64,000 bases of DNA, from contig NZ_JAPVOT010000016.1 of NCBI RefSeq assembly GCF_027257845.1, positions 22,986-86,985 of the forward strand, given 5' to 3'. The position numbers and the translations under genes are program-made. Under the pieces are notes generated by a model. It made no database searches. It worked only from the letters and a program-made list of their open reading frames with translations, and was not told the origin of the DNA. The DNA is from Alteromonas sp. BMJM2. Its GTDB lineage: Bacteria > Pseudomonadota > Gammaproteobacteria > Enterobacterales > Alteromonadaceae. This document shows positions 49,095 through 58,345 of the stretch, in pieces; within the stretch, counting starts at the first letter, position 1; every line of letters starts with the position of its first letter.

Positions 49095-50402
49095 TCAGAG
49101 AATACGAGCCACACACGCTAATGTTTTACTTAACGCCCCGCTGTTTTCCCTCAATACCTGATTTCCCGCGCTGCCTGCTTTTTGTCTAAGCGTTTCTGAT
49201 GAAAGCCATGCTTCGCAGGCTTGGGCAATGTCTTGTGCATTGCTTGCGATTTGTAGCGCGCCTCGGTCAGTTAAGTGTTGGCAAATAACTGGATTATTGT
49301 AGGTGTTAGGCCCCATTAATATCGGCATTGCAAAAGCAGCAGGCTCAAGTGCATTGTGCCCACCTCTATCTGCAATAGAGCCACCTACAAATGCGATGGT
49401 GCCAACTGAATAGGCGTTATTCAACCGTCCCATTTCATCAAGCAAAATTACTTTTTTGTTTGTTTCAAGGGTGTTCGCTAAGGAGCTTCTTGTGAACGCT
49501 ATATCATGAGATTCCAGTAATTCAGCAACCGTATCGAAACGTTCCGGATGGCGAGGCACGATAATGACCATAAGAGTCGGATGAGCTTTCCACAGACGTT
49601 TTGCCGCCTCTATTATCGCTTCTTCTTCTGAAGCATGAGTACTACCAGCAACTAAAATTGGACCATCGTAGTTTTCTAGCCCCATAAAATTCGGAGAAAC
49701 GGTAGATACCGAGCTCACTTGATCAAATTTGATATTATTGGTGAGGGTCAGTTTCTGCTTAGGAAGCCCTAAAGCCAAATAATTGCGGTAATCTCCTTCA
49801 CCTTGTGCGCAAACGTGGCTGACTTTATTCAGCATGGGGTGGAACACCCTGCTTATCTTTTGATATCGACGTGCAGACCTATCTGTCATTCTTGCATTGA
49901 TTACCACGACGGGAATCTCACGCCTCCAACACATATGAACCATATTTGGCCAAAGTTCTACTTCGGTAACCAGTACCGCTTTCGGACGAATGCGTTTGAG
50001 CATCATTAACATAAATAGGGAAATGTCGAATGGGAGATAGAAATGATTAACCCTATCGCCAAAAATGTCTCTTACTCTCGCTGAACCTGTAGCGGTCGTT
50101 GTGGTAACTGTAATACTTGTGTGGGGTTCATCAATAAGTAACTGCTTAATGACACAGGAGGCAGCAACCACCTCACCCACAGATACACAATGTATTAAAT
50201 AACCATTATGACTAGGTGGCGTAGGTACAATGCCAAATCTCTCAAACTTTCCGTGTTGATACAGTGAGTGTTGATCGCGTTTTTTACCGGCAAGTTTTGC
50301 TATTGCTAAGGGGAGTAAAAGAAGAAGTAAAAGTGAGTACAACCAGCGGCAAAGTTCGTCGACGAGCGTGGGCTTACCACAGCCTCGCTTTTCAGCAGAC
50401 AT
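49095..50402 (-). CDS. waaA: 3-deoxy-D-manno-octulosonic acid (Kdo) transferase
   Basis: WaaA adds Kdo from CMP-Kdo to lipid IVA in lipopolysaccharide core synthesis at the inner membrane. The 435-residue GT30 enzyme has an N-terminal membrane anchor (about 19-38), catalytic Glu77 in HCVSVGEVV, and the C-terminal GT-B motifs GGSIADRGGHN and PAAFAMPILMGP. It lies downstream of the S10 operon on the same strand, but a strong terminator at 50511-50536 separates them, so it should have its own promoter in the 50403-50510 gap. Confidence 0.95.
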   Translation of the reverse strand: MSAEKRGCGKPTLVDELCRWLYSLLLLLLLPLAIAKLAGKKRDQHSLYQHGKFERFGIVPTPPSHNGYLIHCVSVGEVVAASCVIKQLLIDEPHTSITVTTTTATGSARVRDIFGDRVNHFYLPFDISLFMLMMLKRIRPKAVLVTEVELWPNMVHMCWRREIPVVVINARMTDRSARRYQKISRVFHPMLNKVSHVCAQGEGDYRNYLALGLPKQKLTLTNNIKFDQVSSVSTVSPNFMGLENYDGPILVAGSTHASEEEAIIEAAKRLWKAHPTLMVIIVPRHPERFDTVAELLESHDIAFTRSSLANTLETNKKVILLDEMGRLNNAYSVGTIAFVGGSIADRGGHNALEPAAFAMPILMGPNTYNNPVICQHLTDRGALQIASNAQDIAQACEAWLSSETLRQKAGSAGNQVLRENSGALSKTLACVARIL

Positions 50403-50504
50403 ATATCTTCCTTAACACTCAGTAAAAATATCGTAGTAAAAGGTAACAATAATTGGTGTGCAGCGCTAAGTATACTTATTTGCAGATTTTCTATCAGCAA
50501 TAGA

Positions 50505-50540
50505 AAACAAAAAAGCCGCTCGAAAGCGGCTTTTTTAAGA
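50505..50540. terminator. Intrinsic terminator of the S10 operon
   Basis: The stem AAAAAGCCGCT/AGCGGCTTTTTT with a CGAA tetraloop (50511-50536) lies just after rpsQ. On the minus strand a T-run follows, making a strong terminator; it is close to symmetrical. Confidence 0.93.
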
Positions 50541-50557
50541 CTTTAAAAAGTCAGCGA

Positions 50558-50815
50558 TTAAACGCCAGCTTTTTCAAGAACGTCTACAAGCTTCCAAGTT
50601 TTGTTCTTAGATAGCGGACGACACTCAGTAATAGATACTAAGTCGCCTTTGTTGCATACGTTACTTTCGTCGTGGGCGTGAAGCTTAGTAGAGCGCTTGA
50701 TGAACTTCCCATAAATAGGATGTTTAACAAAACGTTCAACTACAACAGTAATGGTTTTATCCATTTTGTTGCTAACCACACGACCTTGCACTGTACGAAT
50801 TTTTTGCTCAGTCAT
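50558..50815 (-). CDS. rpsQ: 30S ribosomal protein S17
   Basis: An 85-residue OB-fold protein that binds the 5' domain of 16S rRNA early in assembly. Blocks [18 protein letters not shown] and [11 protein letters not shown] are typical. Its start overlaps the rpmC stop by one base (TAATG). It is the last gene of the operon; a terminator, not rplN, follows. Confidence 0.97.
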   Translation of the reverse strand: MTEQKIRTVQGRVVSNKMDKTITVVVERFVKHPIYGKFIKRSTKLHAHDESNVCNKGDLVSITECRPLSKNKTWKLVDVLEKAGV

Positions 50816-51006
50816 TACGCATCAGCCTTTTGAGTCAGAATGGTTTTAACACGCGCGATGTTACGACGTACTTTTCTCAACTGGTCAGTTTTTTCAAGCT
50901 GGCCTGTTGTGTGCTGCATGCGCAGGTTGAACTGTTCGCGTAGCAGGTTAATCAACTCTGCGTTCAGCTCTTCTACGCTTTTTTCTTTCAGTTCAGTCGC
51001 TTTCAT
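50815..51006 (-). CDS. rpmC: 50S ribosomal protein L29
   Basis: A 63-residue, two-helix protein at the polypeptide exit tunnel, where it helps dock SRP and trigger factor. The family blocks are [20 protein letters not shown] and [11 protein letters not shown]. It overlaps both neighbours by one base, so translation is coupled with rplP and rpsQ. Confidence 0.97.
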   Translation of the reverse strand: MKATELKEKSVEELNAELINLLREQFNLRMQHTTGQLEKTDQLRKVRRNIARVKTILTQKADA

Positions 51007-51416
51007 TACATCACCGTCCGAGTTACAAAGGTTGTTTTAAATGGCAGTTTAGCCGCTGCCAATTCAAACGCTTCGCGTGCAAGATTTTCAGGAACACCTT
51101 CCATCTCATAAAGAACACGACCAGGCTGAATTTGGCATACCCAGTACTCAACGTTACCTTTACCTTTACCTTGACGCACTTCTAGAGGCTTCTCAGTAAT
51201 TGGCTTGTCAGGGAAAACTCGAATCCAAATTTTACCTTGACGCTTAACGTGACGAGTCATAGCACGACGCGCTGCTTCGATTTGACGCGCAGTCATTCGA
51301 CCGCGGCCAGTCGCTTTAAGGCCGTAAGTACCAAAGGCTACAGTGCTTCCTGCAGCCATGCCGCGGTTGCGGCCTTTGTGCATCTTACGGAACTTCATGC
51401 GTTTTGGTTGTAACAT
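51006..51416 (-). CDS. rplP: 50S ribosomal protein L16
   Basis: A 136-residue protein close to the A-site tRNA and peptidyl transferase centre. Typical blocks are [31 protein letters not shown] and the Arg hydroxylated by YcfD-type enzymes in E. coli (within the [16 protein letters not shown] region). Full length. It begins two bases after the rpsC stop. Confidence 0.97.
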   Translation of the reverse strand: MLQPKRMKFRKMHKGRNRGMAAGSTVAFGTYGLKATGRGRMTARQIEAARRAMTRHVKRQGKIWIRVFPDKPITEKPLEVRQGKGKGNVEYWVCQIQPGRVLYEMEGVPENLAREAFELAAAKLPFKTTFVTRTVM

Positions 51417-51418
51417 GA

Positions 51419-52123
51419 TTAGCCCTCTCGCTTAGCGTTGCGGCCTTTCTTCTTAGGTTGAGAAGCCGGTGGCTGCTCTTGAGTTGTAGGTAATCCACCT
51501 AGAACTTCACCCTTGAAGATCCAAACCTTAACGCCGATGATGCCGTAAGTTGTTGATGCTTCTGAGGTTGCGTAATCGATATCTGCACGGAAAGTGTGCA
51601 GTGGAACGCGACCTTCACGATACCATTCAGAACGTGCAATTTCTGCTCCGCCTAAACGACCGCTAACTTCAACTTTAATACCTTTAGCGCCTAAGCGCAT
51701 TGCATTTTGTACCGCACGCTTCATAGCACGACGGAACATAACACGACGCTCTAGCTGGCTAGAAATGCTGTCAGCTACTAACTGACCATCTAGCTCTGGC
51801 TTACGTACTTCAGCGATGTTTATCTGAGCTGGCACACCGGCTAGCTTAGATACATAGTTACGCAACTTCTCTACGTCTTCACCTTTCTTACCGATTACAA
51901 CGCCTGGACGAGCTGTGTGAATAGTCACACGGATGCTCTTAGCAGGACGCTCGATCACGATTTTAGAAAGTGAAGCGTTCTTTAGTTGCTTAGTCAGATA
52001 CTGACGTACCTGATGATCGTTATACAGGTTGTCCGCATAGTCTGCAGTATTAGCGTACCAGGTAGAAGTCCATGGTTTACTGATACCCAGGCGTATACCT
52101 GTAGGATGTACCTTCTGTCCCAT
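51419..52123 (-). CDS. rpsC: 30S ribosomal protein S3
   Basis: A 234-residue protein with an N-terminal KH domain ([16 protein letters not shown]) and a C-terminal domain; it lies at the mRNA entry site and helps the ribosomal helicase. The start [14 protein letters not shown] is invariant in the family. The Pro/Lys-rich tail is normal. It lies between rplV and rplP with nine bases to rplV. Confidence 0.97.
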   Translation of the reverse strand: MGQKVHPTGIRLGISKPWTSTWYANTADYADNLYNDHQVRQYLTKQLKNASLSKIVIERPAKSIRVTIHTARPGVVIGKKGEDVEKLRNYVSKLAGVPAQINIAEVRKPELDGQLVADSISSQLERRVMFRRAMKRAVQNAMRLGAKGIKVEVSGRLGGAEIARSEWYREGRVPLHTFRADIDYATSEASTTYGIIGVKVWIFKGEVLGGLPTTQEQPPASQPKKKGRNAKREG

Positions 52124-52132
52124 TATCTACTC

Positions 52133-52465
52133 CTAGTTATCCGCTACAACCACAGTAATGTGACTGCTGCGCTTAAAGATGCGATCAGCACGGCCTTTGG
52201 CGCGTGTTTTGATTCGCTTCATAGTTGGACCTTCGTCAACAAAGATTTTGGCTACGACGAGCTCGTCGATATCCGCGCCCTCGTTGTGCTCTGCGTTAGC
52301 AATCGCAGACTCCAAAACTTTCTTTACTAGCGCTGCGCTTTTCTTCGGGCTGTACGTAAGAACTTCTAACGCTTTCTCTACGTGTAAACCGCGAACCTGA
52401 TCCGCAACCAAGCGTGCCTTTTGAGCCGACGTGCGGGCAAAACGGTGTTTAGCTAATGCTTCCAT
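52133..52465 (-). CDS. rplV: 50S ribosomal protein L22
   Basis: A 110-residue protein whose beta-hairpin lines the exit tunnel and contributes to macrolide sensitivity. Family blocks: [29 protein letters not shown] and [14 protein letters not shown]. No hairpin deletion of the kind seen in macrolide-resistant strains is visible. Confidence 0.97.
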   Translation of the reverse strand: MEALAKHRFARTSAQKARLVADQVRGLHVEKALEVLTYSPKKSAALVKKVLESAIANAEHNEGADIDELVVAKIFVDEGPTMKRIKTRAKGRADRIFKRSSHITVVVADN

Positions 52466-52476
52466 CTTCCTACCCC

Positions 52477-52752
52477 TTAACGTTTAGCTTTCTTATCCGC
52501 GACATGGCCGCGGTAAGTACGCGTTGGCGCAAATTCGCCCAACTTGTGGCCGACCATTTCGTCACTAATAATGACAGGTACATGTTGTCGACCGTTATGG
52601 ACCGCAATGGTCAACCCAATCATATCTGGGATGATCATGGAACGACGAGACCAAGTCTTAATTGGTTTACGTTCGTTCTTTTCCACTGCAGCCTCTACCT
52701 TCTTCAGCAAGTGAAGGTCGATAAATGGACCTTTCTTGAGAGAACGTGGCAT
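52477..52752 (-). CDS. rpsS: 30S ribosomal protein S19
   Basis: A 91-residue protein of the 30S head, in contact with S13 and the A-site finger. It begins [17 protein letters not shown] and ends [10 protein letters not shown], as in other gammaproteobacteria. It lies between rplB and rplV. Confidence 0.97.
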   Translation of the reverse strand: MPRSLKKGPFIDLHLLKKVEAAVEKNERKPIKTWSRRSMIIPDMIGLTIAVHNGRQHVPVIISDEMVGHKLGEFAPTRTYRGHVADKKAKR

Positions 52753-52767
52753 GGTGAATCCTCGCTG

Positions 52768-53592
52768 TTACTTGTTACGACGACGTACGATAAGTTTATC
52801 GGTACGCTTGTTGCTTCGGGTTTTCTTACCTTTAGTAGGAACACCCCAAGGAGATACTGGATGACGACCACCAGACGTGCGTCCTTCACCACCACCGTGT
52901 GGGTGATCAACCGGGTTCATGGCAACACCACGAACGGTAGGACGGATACCACGCCAGCGCGTTGCACCAGCTTTACCCAATGAACGAAGCATGTGTTCTG
53001 CATTACCAACTTCACCAATGGTGGCGCGGCAATCAGATAATACTTTACGCATTTCGCCAGAGCGTAGACGTAGAGTAACGTAGTTAGTGTCACGTGCTAA
53101 GATCTGAGCGTAAGCGCCAGCAGAGCGTGCAATTTGTGCACCCTTACCAGGCTTCATTTCAATTGCGTGTACAACACTACCAACAGGAATGTTACGCATA
53201 GGTAATGTGTTACCAGACTTGATCGGAGCATCCGAACCAGACTGGATTGCATCACCAGCTTTCATACCTTTTGGAGCCAGAATGTAACGACGCTCACCAT
53301 CTGCATACAATACTAGTGCAATGTTAGCAGAACGGTTTGGATCGTATTCTAAACGCTCAACTTTGGCTGGAATGCCATCTTTGTTGCGTTTAAAGTCGAT
53401 CACACGATAGTGTTGCTTATGACCACCACCAATGTGACGAGTTGTAATACGACCATGGTTGTTACGACCGCCAGATTTGCTATTCTTTTCTAGCAAAGGT
53501 GCGTACGGTGCACCTTTGTGCAGGTCAGGGTTAGTAACCTGAACAACGTGACGACGACCGGCAGAAGTTGGCTTAGCTTTCAATAATGGCAT
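52768..53592 (-). CDS. rplB: 50S ribosomal protein L2
   Basis: A 274-residue protein needed for subunit joining and peptidyl transfer. The key His is present in the conserved block [13 protein letters not shown] near the C-terminus. The N-terminal [11 protein letters not shown] and the [15 protein letters not shown] block are typical. Full length. Confidence 0.98.
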   Translation of the reverse strand: MPLLKAKPTSAGRRHVVQVTNPDLHKGAPYAPLLEKNSKSGGRNNHGRITTRHIGGGHKQHYRVIDFKRNKDGIPAKVERLEYDPNRSANIALVLYADGERRYILAPKGMKAGDAIQSGSDAPIKSGNTLPMRNIPVGSVVHAIEMKPGKGAQIARSAGAYAQILARDTNYVTLRLRSGEMRKVLSDCRATIGEVGNAEHMLRSLGKAGATRWRGIRPTVRGVAMNPVDHPHGGGEGRTSGGRHPVSPWGVPTKGKKTRSNKRTDKLIVRRRNK

Positions 53593-53606
53593 TTCTAATC
53601 CCCTTC

Positions 53607-53906
53607 TTACTCAGCGCCACCGACAAAGTCGATGTCCTGACCTTCTTTAAGAACCACGTAGGCCTTTTTCCAGTCGCTGCGTTTACCGAAAGACATACCG
53701 TGACGTTTAGTTTTACCTTTAACGTTCACTGTGCGAACACCTTCAACTTCAACTTCAAACAGTTTTTCAACTGCAGCTTTAATTTCGGCTTTGTTCGCGT
53801 CTTTGGCTACTTTAAATACAACTGTGTTGTTCGCTTCAGCAGCCATTGTAGACTTTTCTGAAACGTGAGGTGCTACTAGCACCTTCAGTAGACGTTCTTC
53901 TTTCAT
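53607..53906 (-). CDS. rplW: 50S ribosomal protein L23
   Basis: A 99-residue protein at the tunnel exit, the main docking point for trigger factor and SRP. The conserved [10 protein letters not shown] and the Glu in [12 protein letters not shown] are present. Its ATG overlaps the rplD stop (ATGA), coupling translation. Confidence 0.97.
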   Translation of the reverse strand: MKEERLLKVLVAPHVSEKSTMAAEANNTVVFKVAKDANKAEIKAAVEKLFEVEVEGVRTVNVKGKTKRHGMSFGKRSDWKKAYVVLKEGQDIDFVGGAE

Positions 53907-54508
53907 GCTAACGCCTCCTCAAGTTGTTTAACCGCATCAGCAGTAATTAGCACTTTTTCGAATGCAATCAAGCTCACTGGGTCAATGCCTGCTACGTCGC
54001 GTACGTCAACTTTATACAAGTTGCGAGCCGCTAAGAACAAGTTTTCATCTACTTCAGGAGTAACGATAAGAACATCTTTCAGTTCATATTCGTTAAGTGC
54101 AGCAATAAGTTCTTTTGTCTTAGGTGTTTCAACACCGAACTTCTCAACCACGATCAAACGATCTTGGCGAATTAGTTCTGACAAAATGCTCTTAATCGCA
54201 CCGCGATACATTTTCTTGTTAACTTTTTGTTCGAAGTCACGAGGCTTAGCTGCGAAAGCACGGCCACCGCCAACCCAAATTGGGCTACGGATTGTACCAG
54301 CACGAGCTCGGCCAGTACCTTTTTGACGCCATGGCTTCTTACCGCCACCACGAACTTCAGCGCGAGTTTTCTGCGCTTTTGTACCCTGACGCGCGCCTGC
54401 ACCGTAAGCTACAACGACTTGGTGTACCAAGGCTTCGTTGAATTCACGTCCAAAGGTCGCTTCGGATACTTCAAGAGCGCTTTGCGCGTCTTTCAATGTT
54501 AATTCCAT
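53903..54508 (-). CDS. rplD: 50S ribosomal protein L4
   Basis: A 201-residue tunnel-wall protein. In E. coli L4 also represses its own operon by acting on the S10 leader RNA in transcription (with NusA) and translation. The tunnel loop [20 protein letters not shown] and [15 protein letters not shown] are intact. Because an S10 leader with a U-tract hairpin is present here, the same feedback is likely. Confidence 0.98.
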   Translation of the reverse strand: MELTLKDAQSALEVSEATFGREFNEALVHQVVVAYGAGARQGTKAQKTRAEVRGGGKKPWRQKGTGRARAGTIRSPIWVGGGRAFAAKPRDFEQKVNKKMYRGAIKSILSELIRQDRLIVVEKFGVETPKTKELIAALNEYELKDVLIVTPEVDENLFLAARNLYKVDVRDVAGIDPVSLIAFEKVLITADAVKQLEEALA

Positions 54509-54526
54509 CAGTTCACTCCCCAGACG

Positions 54527-55165
54527 TTACGCTTTAACAGCTGGCTTGACGATAACGTCATTGCCAGTTGCGCCAGGTACGGCACCTTTAACAAGGATTA
54601 GGCCGTTCTCTACGTCAACACGTACAACTTCCAAAGACTGCGTAGTCACTTGCTTGTTACCAAGCTGACCAGCCATTTTCTTGCCTTTGAAAACTTTACC
54701 TGGTGATTGGTTTTGGCCAATTGAACCAGGAGCACGGTGAGACAAAGAGTTACCGTGAGTCATACGCTGAGAACTAAAGTTCCAACGTTTGATCGCGCCA
54801 GCAAAACCTTTACCTTTTGATGTACCAGTGACATCAATCTTTTTGGTATCGTTAAAGATTTCGACAGTGATTTCACCGCCAACTTCAATATCGTTACCTT
54901 CGTTATCTTCTAGGCGGAATTCTGCTAGAGTGCGACCAGCTTCAACACCGGCTTTAGCAAAATGACCTGCTTCAGCTTTGTTGACGCGGTTAGCTTTCTT
55001 AGTTCCAGCAGTAACCTGAAGAGCGCGATAACCGTCAGTTTCTTCAGTGCGTAACTGAGTAACACGGTTTGGGGTCGCTTCAATAACAGTCACAGGGATT
55101 GACGTGCCATCTTCAGTGAAGATGCGAGTCATACCCACTTTACGACCGATTAGACCAATCGCCAT
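54527..55165 (-). CDS. rplC: 50S ribosomal protein L3
   Basis: A 212-residue protein that nucleates 50S assembly and reaches the peptidyl transferase centre. The start [15 protein letters not shown] and the block [20 protein letters not shown] are typical; the latter includes the Gln methylated by PrmB in E. coli. Second gene of the operon. Confidence 0.98.
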   Translation of the reverse strand: MAIGLIGRKVGMTRIFTEDGTSIPVTVIEATPNRVTQLRTEETDGYRALQVTAGTKKANRVNKAEAGHFAKAGVEAGRTLAEFRLEDNEGNDIEVGGEITVEIFNDTKKIDVTGTSKGKGFAGAIKRWNFSSQRMTHGNSLSHRAPGSIGQNQSPGKVFKGKKMAGQLGNKQVTTQSLEVVRVDVENGLILVKGAVPGATGNDVIVKPAVKA

Positions 55166-55183
55166 TGTTATAACCCTCTCTTG

Positions 55184-55720
<537 letters not shown>

Positions 55721-55726
55721 CGCGAA

Positions 55727-55753
55727 TTATACAGAAGCTTTGCATCAATGCAA
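55727..55753 (-). promoter_or_regulatory. Sigma-70 promoter of the S10 operon
   Basis: On the minus strand a perfect -10 TATAAT (55727-55732) is preceded by TTGCAT (55748-55753) at a short 15-base spacing. A GC-rich discriminator (TCGCGCCC) follows the -10, a feature of promoters under stringent (ppGpp) control. Confidence 0.7.
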
Positions 55754-56037
55754 CTACTAGTTTGCTTTTTGTACCGCCTATGTTCTAAATTCATAAAAAT
55801 ACTCTAACCCAAACTGTAGCAGTCCCTATCCGGCCGCCAGTGCTGTTTCCGTAACTGCTTGTTATACTTCCATTGTTGCTCCTACTCAGGTAAACATATA
55901 TCGTTACCGATGTTGTGGGTGTATAGTTTACCACTGGTGCCAATTTTGCCCTTTGTGTGCAACTTGCAGATAGTGTTAAGTGTCGCGGACAATGATGAGG
56001 TTCGAGAATTGATGTTTTTAAGTAACAGGAAATAGAA

Positions 56038-58248
56038 GTGGTTAATAATCAACAAACGTTTTCGCAAATCAAACGCATCCTAAACAATCATTCTACATTG
56101 CTTGATGCTTACAGTTTGCTTGAGACGATCATTCTTGACCTTTTTGGTGCTCAGCGCATGAGTATTTTCCAGCGCCGGCGCCAACATCAAGACCTTGTTG
56201 CTCGCTTTAAAACGGGGGAAGAGACGTTAGAAATTAAGGTACCCATAAGTCCAAAATCAATAGCCGGTTATGTAGCGCTTTCACAAAATCCTATCGTCAT
56301 CGACGACCCTTACAATGCGAGTATGCTTAAAGGCATTCATCCAAGACTTCGATTCGAAGGCAAGTTCGACAAAGATAGTGATTTTAAAACTAAAAATATT
56401 CTCTGTATTCCAATAATGAATGCGGGTGTGTTGATGGGTGTTATGCAAATCATCAATAAGATCGATGGCGGATTCTCCGATGATGATCTCAAATTGGGAA
56501 ATGCCCTTGCTTTAATATTGGGCGATAAATTTCGCTTCGAACTTGGCGGGACGAACAACCCCTTTGACTTACTGGTACACAAGAGCCTACTGGACGAGCA
56601 AGCTCTTGAAGAACTCAATTTGTCGACACCCGATATAAGGACCTTTGTACAACGGCTTATTTCTGAGCACCGTATCCCCGAAGAGGAAATAGGCAATTCA
56701 CTATCTGTGCATTTCCAAGTCCCGTTTATTACTTATCTTCCTGATAAATATCATCGTTTCGAAAATAACAGCAAACTAAACGTATCTTACCTAAAGCGAA
56801 ATTATGTTGCGGTAATCGCCGATGTAAATGAAAAACCTATTGTTCTCATGGCAGAACCCAATAATGCTGCCCTCCTTATGGAGATTGAAAGTGCAATAGG
56901 CATCGATAGCTACGAAATAGCAGTAAGTCTACCGAATTTCATACTCCAATATCTCGGTGAAAATACCGGAGGTGGTGGTCCGGGCGAGATGAGCGATATT
57001 CTAGATGAAATTGGTACATCTAGTGACGAAAAAGAAGATCAATTCGACGAACTCTCTGATGATGCGCCCGCAGTTGTTCGTTTGGTAAGTCGTGTTTTAC
57101 ATGATGCCAAGCGCCTTAATGCTTCCGATATTCATATAGACCCTGAAAGAAATGCGCCTACCCGCGTGCGCATGAGGGTGGATGGCGTCTGTAGAGACAT
57201 GAATCAAGTTCCACATACTCATCACAATGCTGTAATTGCTCGCATCAAAATTATGTCTAATTTGAACATAGCCGAAAAGCGTGTACCGCAAGACGGAAAG
57301 CTAGCCTTTAGAATGAATGGTCAGCTAGTTGAAGTGCGAGTTGCAACTATTCCTACTGTTGCTGGTGAAGGTGTGGTTATGCGGATATTGGCATCTGGCG
57401 GTGCTATGCCGATAGACAAAATGAATTTAGCGCCCAACAACCGTTCCCGCCTTGAAGATATGATTAAAAAGCCTCACGGCATTCTTCTTGTTGTTGGGCC
57501 AACAGGTTCGGGTAAAACAACCACACTACACGCCATTCTTGGGTACTTAAACACACCAGAGAAAAAGATATGGACGGCTGAAGATCCGGTGGAAATCACA
57601 CAGCCAGGCTTACAGCAGGTTCAAGTAAGTCCTAAGATTGGTTTCACCTTTGCCAATGCGCTTCGTGCGTTCTTACGTGCTGATCCAGACATTATACTTA
57701 TTGGTGAGATGCGAGACAAAGAAACCGCTCATGCCGGTATTGAAGCATCGCTAACAGGTCATTTAGTGTTATCTACCCTGCATACCAACTCGGCACCTGA
57801 AACAATCACTCGTTTACTTGATTTAGGGCTAGACCCAGTTAACTTTTCAGACGCCTGTGTAGGAATACTCGCTCAGCGACTTATTCGAACACTCTGTGGA
57901 AAGTGTAAAGAAAAATACGTTGCTTCAGAAACTGACATGGCGTTTATTGAGCGTCAATACGGAACAGACCACATTCACGAACTAAACCTTTCTGGAACAC
58001 CTGAGCTTTATAAAGCAAAGGGCTGCTCAGAATGCGGCAATACCGGTTATAAAGGAAGAACCGGCGTTCATGAATTGCTTGGTATGACCGCAGAACTTCG
58101 CTCGCTCGTTTACAAAGAGTCGAGCGTAGCGCAGATGAAACAACAAGCTACAGAGGACGGAATGCGAACCCTCGTACAAGACGCCATTTTAAAAGCACTG
58201 AAGGGCGATACCGATTTGGCACAAGTTCAAATAGTGAGTGGCGATTAA
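56038..58248 (+). CDS. GAF domain-GspE/PulE-type secretion ATPase
   Basis: A 736-residue protein. An N-terminal GAF domain (about 10-170) is followed by a MshEN/T2SSE N-terminal-like region (about 175-310), an acidic linker, and a full T2SSE ATPase domain. Walker A is GPTGSGKT (487-494), followed by the Asp box DPDIILIGEMRD, the His box HLVLSTLHTN, and a tetracysteine zinc site (CGKC and CSEC). GspE/PilB ATPases power pseudopilus or pilus assembly. No gspF, pilC or pilin gene is near, and the GAF domain is not part of standard GspE or PilB. Start GTG with ACAGGAAAT upstream. Ligand and partner are unknown. Confidence 0.88.
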   Translation: MVNNQQTFSQIKRILNNHSTLLDAYSLLETIILDLFGAQRMSIFQRRRQHQDLVARFKTGEETLEIKVPISPKSIAGYVALSQNPIVIDDPYNASMLKGIHPRLRFEGKFDKDSDFKTKNILCIPIMNAGVLMGVMQIINKIDGGFSDDDLKLGNALALILGDKFRFELGGTNNPFDLLVHKSLLDEQALEELNLSTPDIRTFVQRLISEHRIPEEEIGNSLSVHFQVPFITYLPDKYHRFENNSKLNVSYLKRNYVAVIADVNEKPIVLMAEPNNAALLMEIESAIGIDSYEIAVSLPNFILQYLGENTGGGGPGEMSDILDEIGTSSDEKEDQFDELSDDAPAVVRLVSRVLHDAKRLNASDIHIDPERNAPTRVRMRVDGVCRDMNQVPHTHHNAVIARIKIMSNLNIAEKRVPQDGKLAFRMNGQLVEVRVATIPTVAGEGVVMRILASGGAMPIDKMNLAPNNRSRLEDMIKKPHGILLVVGPTGSGKTTTLHAILGYLNTPEKKIWTAEDPVEITQPGLQQVQVSPKIGFTFANALRAFLRADPDIILIGEMRDKETAHAGIEASLTGHLVLSTLHTNSAPETITRLLDLGLDPVNFSDACVGILAQRLIRTLCGKCKEKYVASETDMAFIERQYGTDHIHELNLSGTPELYKAKGCSECGNTGYKGRTGVHELLGMTAELRSLVYKESSVAQMKQQATEDGMRTLVQDAILKALKGDTDLAQVQIVSGD

Positions 58249-58254
58249 AATAAA

Positions 58255-58277
58255 AGGCCTTCGTATAACGAAGGCCT
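58255..58277. terminator. Bidirectional terminator between the GspE-like gene and acnA
   Basis: A perfect 9-bp stem AGGCCTTCG/CGAAGGCCT with a 5-base loop is flanked by AT-rich tracts that give T-rich runs on both strands (TTTATTT rightward, TTTTATTTTAA leftward). Confidence 0.85.
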
Positions 58278-58345
58278 GTTTATTTAAATAGTACTTATAT
58301 TAACTAAACCTGCTTATTTATTCAGGTCTGTTATTCTGTGACTCT

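Noticed and set aside
52456..52983. Plus-strand frame of 175 codons over rpsS and rplB
   Set aside because: Overlaps two ribosomal protein genes on the opposite strand; shadow of their biased codons.
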